Below are positions 55,360 to 64,000 of a stretch of DNA of 64,000 bases, piece by piece. The position numbers were made by a program, and so were the translations under genes. Source of the stretch: Wolfiporia cocos. Its lineage: Eukaryota; Basidiomycota; Agaricomycetes; Polyporales; Phaeolaceae. Each line of letters starts with the position of its first letter. Position 1 is the stretch's first letter. Below the pieces are notes generated by a model that ran no database searches, had not been told where the DNA came from, and saw only the letters and a program-made list of their open reading frames with translations. The stretch covers positions 22,076-86,075 of the forward strand of contig JACCLO010000049.1 in assembly GCA_029448655.1 (NCBI GenBank), in the 5' to 3' direction.

Positions 55360-58300
55360 CTACATGGTATCACGGAGGACCTGCATGATCTCCTTCTGGA
55401 ATCGAGCAAGATGAGCAGCCAACTCTTCATCGGGTAGCGAGGAATGATCGAGCGCTTGCGTGAGTTGGGTCCGTAGCTGAGAGCGGACTGAAAGTAGCAC
55501 CTGCCATAAGGAGTACATACCCTGAGGAGGGCCTTGCGCCGTATGGAGACTTTGTTCGAGCGGCTATCCTGCTCCTGGCGTTCCTCCATCTCGCTCAAGG
55601 CTTCTGCGACCCGCCTTCCCTCGGCGAGGACGTCATTCGGTAGATCGGCAAGTCGGGCAAGATCAAGACCTGGCACAGATGAAACTTAGCTCAGCGTACC
55701 ACACAATATGTCCAACAAACCGTAGTGGCTCGTCTGTTCCGGCGCTCCGTCGACAACTCTGTGACGAACAGCAAAGGGCCAAGGTCTCGCAAATGTACGC
55801 ACCTGTATTGAAAAGTCATGCCAAAGTTCGACGTGGATTGGCGTGACCTCTGCGTCAGAAGTTAACAAAGATACACGAAGCGATTGGTATGGAGAACCTG
55901 AACGGCAAGATGAAGGCTGACAAGTTCTGTTAGTAACCGAGATGTAATCATTCAAAACCTACTCACTTGACAACAGATGGCTGGCGCGACAATGTTGTCG
56001 TGAGCTCGCTGAAGTGACTACAGGGCCTGTAAGCAACCCATACATTAGTGATAATGGTACAGGTGCATACGTTGCGAAGAAGACATATGACTAGCAAACC
56101 AACGGCATTATCAGTAATGTACAGGGACCGCAAAATGAGCCGGTACGACCTTGAGTTTGATGAGTTCCTCTGCGATGGCATGCGAGATGCCAACTTCTTC
56201 CCTTGGAGAGGTGCCGCGGCCAACTTCGTCGATCAGGATGAGAGAATTCTCCGTAGCAATCCCTGGCACAATTTCGGCATCAAGATGATGCTGGTTTCAT
56301 AGTTAGCTCAAGTTACAAACCAACGATCATCGCGCAAGATGCCATCTCACTCGCAAATGTGCTCAGGCTCTTTTCGATATCGTCGTCGTTCGATAGCCGA
56401 GTCAGGAGTGCATCGTGCAGTCTGCATGATACGACATTCAAAGAGGCGGTTTTGGTGATATTTGGAGAAGGTCCGCACCTGAAGCTACCGTACTCAGCAG
56501 GAACAAAGCATCCGCACATTGCCATGACTGTCAGCAGCCCAATCTGCCGCAAGTATATGCTCTTGCCTATGGTCACAGACAATCGGATGTTTGTTGACCA
56601 TATACGGGCTCGGCGTACCTAACATGCTGCGTTGAATCAGCATTGAGCGATAGATATGATGAATCAGATGATCAGACGAACTTCGGCCCCTGGACAATTT
56701 GAAAAGAGGAAGCCTCGCAGCAATATACATCATTCGGTACAAGCGTCCCGGCCGCCTGAACGTTCTCTAGAACAGGATGCTGCCCCGCCTTTATGGCTAA
56801 GGTTCCCGTGAACTCGGGACGCACTACACCAAGTATTAAGTGGTCACTGTTATCTAACTTAGAGGATGCTCACCATAGTCACGCACTAAGAAATCAAAAC
56901 CAAACCTTACAATCAACATCTCTGTCAGTCTAGCATTTACAGGACGTACGAATGCTGGCATGCGCAAAAGACCACAACATGTCCACAATGGCAACGGCCT
57001 CCGAAGCTTTGTACAGAGCTCCAATGACATCGACGATCTCGGCGATCAACTCTTGTATAATCCTGGTATGACCTGTGAGCCGGGTATTGGAATGCCAACC
57101 GGTACTACATACTTGTCACTCATGATCAGCGTCTCGTCCAGTGCATCCTTCATGCGCGCGTTTCTCTTCTTCTGCTCAAGCTGTGAGCATTCTCACACTG
57201 GTAACCTCGTACAGGACTGACCAGCTCGATACTAGAAAAGAGCCACCGCTTTCTCTGAGCTGTCACATTCACAAAGCCTCTAGGTAGCTCCCCTCGGAGA
57301 TCTGTCTTCTTCAAAGCAAAAACGAAGCCTGTGTCCTGGTACACTAGACTAAGAGGCAGGTCGTGTTGCTCCGAGAGTTCGCGGTTCAATGCAAATATAT
57401 CCCCGACATTCTCCTTGTATGTTTCTCGTGCGACGTCAAGGAGGCGATTGTAGTTTGCCTGATTTGCTGGATTTGAGCATTAACAAATGATGTTAAGGAG
57501 GAGGAAACATACCTTGACGGCGTACACACGTGCATTCACCGCATTCAGGCCGCGCTGTATAGATCCATCGAATCTCAACGAAGGCTGCGTTATTTGGCAC
57601 GTACTTTCGCTGAAGCTTCTTCTTCATTCAATGCTTCGCTAACATGCTGTTCGATTCTTGAAAGTCGCTCGTCAGAGATCATCTACATCGAACAGGCGCT
57701 TAGCGCGCATCCAATCTACAATTATATCTCCAGCACCTACGTCCAGTACGATTCGTAACAGACGGGAGCGGCTGCCTGTCAAGGCTTTCGCGAGAACGGG
57801 CATGTTCTTGACTATGTTTCGGAGACTGAGCATTTGCGCGACGCGAGCGGCAGCAAGCTTTGCAGTGCTTGTCTCACGCGCCTCGGATGCAGCAAGCTGA
57901 TGATTCAAATGAGCATTGATACTGTGCATGACCTGAAACGGCGAAAGCTTGCCGAGCAGATTAGCTTATCGAAGTCCATATTATGGAGGGACTTGAGCGC
58001 GTTCTTCATATTGTCGAAACGATTTCCATTCTGTATGAGCTCTTTAAGACAGTAAGCCGAAATAGACACATCCATGGAGTTGATAGACCTTCGACGACAT
58101 CAAGGCGCGCCTCTATAGAAGACTGTCTGCAGCATTATTAGATCAACTCCGTAACGGTTGCAAAATGAGATACCAGTGATAGGCGCGAGTACATTTGCCC
58201 GGAGGAGGCGAGCACCCATTGCAGTGTATGTATGATTTAATAGCCTAGGTGTGAATTACTTGAATCGTGGGCATATATTAAGAGACAGAGAGGGTTTACC

Positions 58301-59107
58301 CAAACATGGAATGGGTGGACCTCTTGAATGAGATGCTGCCCACCAGCTCCAAGTTTCGAGCAGTCTCGGGATCTATCATCATGCTGCCTTCTACTTGTAC
58401 ATATCGTATGAGGAGCGAAGAAGGAGCAAAGCGTAAATTGAGCTTCGACTCTGCATACTCGAATAGCGCGCTAGCTGCAGAGAGCGCGTAATACCTATTA
58501 ATGTTGTTCAGTATAGTCGCAAGGTTTCGGACGCATATACCCACTTGCTGGACACCGCGACAAGAGTTGCAGGCCGCTCATCGTCATCAACTATCAGCTG
58601 GTTGACAAAGGCAAGTCCTGCGTTTACAGTTGCAACGCGAAGCATGTGCTCAGTAGTCATATTGCTCACCAGCATCATCGTTCCAGTATTTTCTCATCAC
58701 TGGATCGACTGTGGCATCAAACTCTTCGATCATGCACTGCACTAGGACCGAAGTCGACGAGGCTTTCTTTCCTCCAGATGCCATAGGTGTATCTATCAGA
58801 GATAAAAAGGTGTTTGGGACCAGAATAATGGATGGAGAATGCAGATGAAGCTGATGCAGCGTCTTGACATATGTGGGACTGTCCACGAGCTGCGGACCAT
58901 CATATTGAGCGATGATTCAGTACGAGCTGACTACATGCGCACCTGGATAAGGGAAACCCTCCCGGTATCCTTGTCCAATGCAGCAAGGCCGACTTCACGT
59001 GACACTCCGCGCCCTTCCAGGACATAGCTGGCCTCGTGCCTGGATGATGCGGCGGTCTGGGGTCGGGCGGTAGCCGGACGCGACTGGGCTGCCCAGCCGC
59101 GTGACAT
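55360..59107 (-). CDS. MSH4: MutS homologue 4 (meiotic crossover factor)
   Basis: The predicted start is ATG at 59107 (MSRGWAAQSRP) and the stop TAG at 55360-55362. Minus-strand exons give EASYVLEGRGVSREVGLAAL, SPTYVKTLHQLHLHSPSIIL, KYWNDDAG, INRYYALSAASALFEYAE, MMIDPETARNLELVGSI, MLSLRNIVKNMPVL, then HPVLENVQAAGTLVPNDVYC, the Walker A (GPN|ML|GKSIYLRQ, split over three exons), GLLTVMAMCGCFVPAEY, LLTRLSNDDDIEKSLSTFAS, Walker B LILIDEVGRGTSP, ELTTTLSRQPSVV and GLDLARLADLPNDVL. The last intron is 44 nt. MSH4 with MSH5 forms a clamp stabilising meiotic recombination intermediates. I could join each junction I tried in frame, so the gene looks functional. The Walker A serine is leucine by this model. 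Confidence 0.88.
56619..56626 (-). other. MSH4: Predicted 8-nt microexon of MSH4 (Walker A)
   Basis: CATGTTAG in gene sense, preceded by a CGCAG acceptor and followed by a GTACGC donor. The upstream intron is 56627-56681 (55 nt) and the downstream intron 56567-56618 (52 nt). Only with this microexon does the Walker A read GPNMLGKS in frame; skipping it loses the frame. Confidence 0.65.
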
Positions 59108-59430
59108 CGCCGTAGCGGGGTGGGATGAGGCAGGGCGTGCAAAGCCAGGAAAATATGGGACGAGCGTAGCGATCCAGCGAAAAGGAAAAGGCGCGAGACC
59201 GAGGGCGACGACAAATGACGGCGGGTTTGAGTCCCCGCATGCGATCGATCGACGAGCGGTGCCGAATCTCGGGACATCCTAATAAGGGATCTCAATTGTG
59301 CGTACAGGGCAGGTCTGAAACGAATACAATACGAGACTCGAGCAACGGGAGGACGTACAGGATTGTGAAAGTTAGTTACATGTGTTATCACGCCCACACC
59401 GTCCGCCCTATGCCTTAATTACTGCGTCTG
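59108..59430. promoter_or_regulatory. Divergent intergenic region between MSH4 and the next gene
   Basis: About 300 bp, G/C-rich near MSH4. It probably holds both promoters. No TATA box is obvious. Confidence 0.35.
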
Positions 59431-61483
59431 TGTCCATCTTGTCTTCATCCCGCCGCGGTGACAGCGTTGCGGTGCTCGCTCCTCTCGACGTGGTCCCGCT
59501 GAACACGAAGCAGCACGCGGCGCTATCGGGCTGGGACACGCTCCGTGGCCCACGGCGCGTGCTCTACGCCTTGCAGTCAGGTGTCCTGCGTCCCGTTTGC
59601 CGCGATCGGTCCCGCATATATAGTAACTCTTCATATGCACTCGCACTCACCCCCTGGAAGCATCCCTCGCACACGTAGTCTCGCCGACCGTCACGACGCT
59701 GCCCGCGATACACCTCTCCACGTCCTTCCCCTGCGCCCGGGCGCCACACGACGCAAACGGGCAGGCAGACTGGGAGGAGGACGTATCTGCGCTCTTTCAG
59801 TAGGCTGGAATGGCATGCCTACACGCACAGCGGTGAGCTGCGCCATCTCCCTTTCACACGCCGATCTCACCTCACTCACTCGGCCGCGGCAGGCCGCACG
59901 CTGGCGACGCTACCGACCCTTACGTTGCCGTCTACGCGCCGCCCGCGCCGGCGTCCGTCGCAGACGCGGTGCACGTCCGGTGGACCGGCCTCCTCCACAC
60001 GCCGTTTGTGACTGACGTCGCGACCGCGCTCATGTTCATCCCCTTCCCTTCCAATCCCTGCCCTCTCATAGCGGCTCGGTGCTGATTTATTGATATGGTA
60101 ACTCCGGGCGCCGGGCGCCGGCCACACTTGCTGCTGTGACCGTGCACGGCGTCCCGACTGTGCCTGCGGCGTATGTTCATGCTGATACTAAGAGGACGGT
60201 GCCGCTCGCGCCGTGGGCGGGGTCAGAGGACACGTGATGCTTGCTCCTTGGGAGGAACGAGGAGGGCCGGGAGGAGGAGGACGTGTGGACGCTGGCGGAG
60301 ACTAGTGTGGGAAAATGGGACGAGCTGGTGGGTGGGTGATCGAATCCTCCTCCGAACCCCGGCCATAGGTTTCGACACTGATCGCAATATTGGTCTCCCA
60401 CTCGAAGCTCAAGCGCTCACTATCCTCGCCAATCGAGACGTCATCCTCGAAGACTTCGAGCAGGTGCGGCACTATTTCACGACGCCCCAGCTTCGCAGGT
60501 ACCTCCTCTTCGATCAAATGCTTCGCGCCGGTCCGATCGACCTCGGGGAGTTCGCGCTGCCGGGTGGCTACGAAGCTTTACGGTCGCTATGGGCAGAGGA
60601 TCTACGGTGCCCTCACCAGTTCTCGGAGTATGACTCCACTGCCAACACGACGATCGTTCACGGGCAGCCACTTCCCCCTGGGTTCTTCGATCCGCCGACT
60701 ACCCCTCACGCCGAGGACAGGGACGCACTCACACCAGTGCAGATCGCTACGTGTGCCGGGCCAGCTGTGTTGATTTCTTTTGCACACTCGTCTCGTTGCT
60801 GTCAGAGCTGAAAATAACAACGATTCTCGGAGACCGGCTCGACCCTTCGAGCATCAAGGCTGGTAAGACAACTCCAGGCTCCGACGGCAAAGAAGAGCGT
60901 GTTGTTCGAACACTTGGCAGGCGCGAGATCAGCGCCGAGCTCATTGTACGCATCCTCACTTTTTTGAGAATCAGCATCATGTACTCATGCTATTTTAAGC
61001 TACTTTGCACTGGTCAGAAATCTATTACCGATCTTGTCGCACGGGCAATTTCAGATGCAGTTATACTCGATGGATCGAAGAAAGACTCATACGTGTCAAG
61101 CGAACAATGCAGGTCGCTGTCCCAAGTAATCCCGCTGCGCCCGACATGCTAGTAGATTCTGCCACGGAGGGTGGTGATGAACATTTGCACGTACCACATC
61201 CGCACTTATTCGCTAGGGATCAAGCAGACTCGTCAAACGACGACTTCGAGCAATTTACGCCTGGCCCTCCGATGATCAAGACTACGCTCTGTCTCGTGAG
61301 CAACCCCCCCTCCCTCCTTTCCTAGTTGCTGTTTGGTGCCTCATAAGACTTCATTTATAGACTAAACAGCTATATGAGGTTGACGGAGAAGTGGGCGCGA
61401 AGATGGATGGGATGCCGGACTTGGAGGCGCATCGGATGTGGCAGTTCTATGGCGTTGAGACCGACGGAGACAAGATGTATGAG
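59431..61483 (+). CDS. Hypothetical multi-exon gene(s), unknown family
   Basis: Protein-like plus-strand tracts appear in order: SVAVLAPLDVVPLNTKQHAA, DPYVAVYAPPAPASVADAVH with HVRWTGLLHTPFVTDVATAL, AAYVHADTKRTVPLAPWAGS, LLGRNEEGREEEDVWTLAE, IGLPLEAQALTILANRDVIL, LRRYLLFDQMLRAGPIDLGE, and a C-terminal EVDGEVGAKMDGMPDLEAHR ending ...GDKMYE (stop about 61481-61483). Short introns are needed between them, and there may be two genes. No domain is recognised. Divergent transcription from MSH4 says nothing firm about function. Confidence 0.45.
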
Positions 61484-61856
61484 TGATTGGCTCTCGTATG
61501 CATTGTTCGGACATTCTTGTCACTCTACGCCAGCTTTGGTTATGCTTCTTTCTTGTCTTGTACCATTATCGCATACCTCGCCCTGAAGACAAACGAGCGG
61601 CAAGGGTGGCTACTTTCTGCTAATGAGAAATATCATATACCATACATATACCAGCTATGTTTGAAGCGTCCGCAGAAGCACAAGCTTGTATTCTGGACAA
61701 CGTCGGCTCGAATCGGCGTCTTAATTCAGAGATGTCTAGTAGCGCGTGCGTTGCGTCGCGTCACGTATTTGTGATGGATGTGACACTACGCGTTTCCGCG
61801 TCGCGCCTTGTTCTTGACAGCCATACTAGTTACTCCTTGTACACCCACCACTTGAA
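61484..61856. other. Intergenic, no gene recognised
   Basis: A short spacer between two plus-strand genes. Confidence 0.35.
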
Positions 61857-64000
61857 ATGTCTGCCTCCGATTCTCCTTTCAAATTGCTGCAGCAGACTAT
61901 CTCAAAATCTCGCGCCAAGAATAGCAAAAGTCTAGCAGAGGCCCTCGAGAAGGTGTCCTCCCACCTCGTCTTACTCGTAAGGCAGCTATTTGGGGCTCAG
62001 TGGATGTCTGTTCATCATCATATAGAATTTATCCACGATATCCGAGCAAGCATCCAAAGTGTTATCTCAGTGTCTGCGCAGGCCCCTTCTTCCCATATAC
62101 TCTGCTTTTCCGCAGCCTGCCCTTGAAGCCGCTGCCGCGATTTTCTACAAGGTCTATCACGAGAAGGTTCTCCCAACTCTTAGAAAGCAGCAGAATGAGC
62201 AACAGGGGTTATGGGAAGGAGTGCTCAACTCTCTCTTGTCCGGTGTTCTCGTATGCTTTAGTTCGATGTTTACGCTTTGTCCGGGAAGCTGACTATGTCC
62301 AGGATTTTCTCGATGAAAGTGAAAACGGTAATCTCCATCCCCATTCCCTTCTTCAGATGGGCTCATGGGTGCGCTAGACAAAGGCAAAAGTAGCAAAGCA
62401 AAGGACGTCATAGCAGCCACGCTTTTTCCCAATCTATGCGACATATGTTTCTCACCAACTGCTCCGATGATAAGTACTGGTTTACGATGCACTGTACGGT
62501 CTCTTACACCTTTATTTATGCGCCAAACTTACACTCATTTCGACATTACCAGGCATATACTCTTCTCGCCGATTCTGCTGCGATGCATCACGCCAATCAA
62601 CACACGCTTCGTGACGACCAAATCCTTGGAGGGTGAGCCTGATTCCATTTTACCTTACTATGCCGCATACCATTTCTTGTGCGTAGTCGTCGCCTCGGAG
62701 CCACCATCTGGCGCACCAAAGGTAAGCTCTCTCGAAGCAGCGTCATGTCAGATTCCGATACCATGATCCAGATTTCCTTCCTCTGGAGAGCTTGTTGACG
62801 CTATTTGCGCGTCTATTGCCTTCAACGAAGGGGGCTGCCTCCGGTCGCGCAAACCGTACTGCATTCATCCAGTCTGTGTTCAGCAAGTCGTCTCCCCCGG
62901 AAACCACCAGCATCGGACAAAAAGGTCACGGGGCTGCTTGAGAACGTGCCCTCGGAGGACTGGGACGTGACCTCACGGAAGATTGCCGAAGCACTGGCTG
63001 CTGGCGACCGGACTTTGTGAGTAACTTAAGCTGCCGTATTATCACGCTGACCGGCGCCATATAGCCCGCAGCCTTTTGCGATAGAAGAAGTCTGTGCCTG
63101 TGGGCAAACACAACGATGCGATAGGCTATATGTCGATCCCAAGGCAATACTCGTGAACATGCTCATAGAAGTGTGCCTTTTGACCTTATTCGATGTCCGT
63201 CATACGGCGAGCTGATTATATGTTCATACATCGATACAGGATAACCAATATGAATCCCTGACAATCTCATACACTTCCATACACAAAATAGATATCCTGC
63301 GCGAGCGTTCTGGCGAGGAGAGGGTCGGCGCGCAGGTGCAAATTGTCATGTGCAGTCCTCCTATTCTCGGAGGAGAACCGATAACCTCTGGCATAGACGA
63401 AAGCGGCCCAGTTGTAACGTTTACTCTTACGAGCGGCGATCTGGACAGATTCGCAAATGCGTTGCGCGACAGAGGTCAAGTAAGAAAGCGTAGCTTATAC
63501 TTTCTATCTGGTTTGCGAGTGCTGACACGGTATCGTAATGCAGGGACAGAAGTATAGAGAGATACTCCCACCGAAGCTATCACTAGCGACGTCGCCACTG
63601 GTTTTAGATTTTGACACCCAGGGCAAGCCGATGAAACAACTAAGCCAATCCGAGGTGCGCTAAATTGATCGCATTCTTCCATGACTGATCTCCACTCACT
63701 AGAGGATTGAGAAAGTCCAACAATGTGAGTATCACACAATCCATAGCATCCGCGCTCATCAACACTGTCAACTTTCCGCTAGTCTACAATACCAACCAAA
63801 GCAGTGACGAACTCAGCTGCGGATCAGACCTTGATAACGCGACTAGTTCGAGATCTTCTGCTATCGACGAACGTCAGTCTATGAAATCTACGCCCCATAT
63901 GCGTTCGAAAAATGTCCGAAGAGAAGCCTTTGGCGCAAGCGATGAGGAACTATGTGATCCATCTGACGTCGACTCGGTTCTGCTGGCCCCGCCTCAACGT
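61857..64000 (+). CDS. Partial multi-exon gene: helical N-terminus plus a possible PH-like domain
   Basis: ATG at 61857 (MSASDSPFKLLQQTISKSRA). Predicted exons continue LLQCLRRPLLPIYSAFPQPA, GLWEGVLNSLLSGVL, DFLDESEND, KAKDVIAATLFPNLCDICFS, AYTLLADSAAMHHANQHTLR, PDFLPLESLLTLFARLLP, WDVTSRKIAEALAAGDRTF, PQPFAIEEVCACG, then beta-rich VDPKAILVNMLIE, YTSIHKIDILRE, VVTFTLTSGDLDRFANALRD, and a polar tail (DELSCGSDLDNATSSRSSAI) running off the window. The layout of a helical repeat region followed by a PH-like fold and a polar tail recalls meiotic axis proteins of the SYCP2/Red1 type, but that is inference from layout alone. Confidence 0.5.

Noticed and set aside
1..64000. CRISPR arrays, rRNA genes, bacterial operons
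   Set aside because: No regularly spaced repeats with unique spacers, no rRNA-like conserved segments, and the genes are intron-containing.

Overview
The window reads as nuclear DNA of a filamentous basidiomycete, probably an Agaricomycete. Evidence: short GT-AG introns of about 44-62 nt with CTNAC-like branch sites; Ty3/gypsy elements with chromodomains and built-in dUTPases; hAT and MULE remnants; a fungal kinase-like gene family; a basidiomycete-style adenylate-forming enzyme gene. No bacterial operons, CRISPR arrays or rRNA genes are visible.

Layout. About 1-44.4 kb is a nested transposon cluster with broken genes. A kinase-like gene (408-3074) is split by a solo LTR. A minus-strand host gene (segments at 4062-4333, 12791-12825 and 14583-14976) is split by an 8.45-kb gypsy element (Gypsy-1, minus strand) and by a hAT-type non-autonomous element that itself carries a solo LTR. 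Gypsy-2 (plus strand, about 19.6-32.8 kb) is interrupted by a 6.05-kb LTR element with a non-coding interior (LARD-like, 21955-28008), by a solo LTR (28097-28987), and by another solo LTR inside its own 3' LTR. A 918-bp TRIM-like element with two identical 254-bp LTRs lies just upstream. From 33 to 44.4 kb at least eight more solo LTRs can be dated relative to each other through nesting and 5-bp target duplications; they sit in a MULE transposase remnant, a third gypsy fragment, a third hAT copy and a cysteine-rich host gene.

About 44.5-64 kb is mainly low-copy genes: a decayed HpcH/HpaI-type aldolase, an adenylate-forming (AMP-binding) enzyme gene, a Lunapark-like fragment, a small two-exon unknown gene, an AlkB-like gene, the meiotic MutS homologue MSH4 (minus strand), an unknown gene divergent from MSH4, and a partial gene running off the right edge.

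Main signals. (1) Gypsy-1, the LARD and the TRIM each carry a 10-12 nt sequence just after the 5' LTR that is complementary to a stretch inside the LTR. In Gypsy-1 and the LARD this stretch lies 33-34 nt downstream of a TATA box. This matches Tf1-type self-priming instead of tRNA priming. (2) Four element families have a hairpin 15-17 nt upstream of the 3' LTR whose stem differs but whose loop is similar (AGRGAC in three). (3) About a dozen LTRs carry a stem with differing, compensated bases around a CTTAC-like loop at the presumed start site. (4) The premature in-frame stops I found in both gypsy pol genes are all TGA, as expected from CGA to TGA decay at methylated CpG. (5) The two gypsy elements carry dUTPase domains at different positions. 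(6) MSH4 has a predicted 8-nt microexon inside its Walker A motif. Coordinates were read by eye and may be off by a base or two; splice models are predictions.
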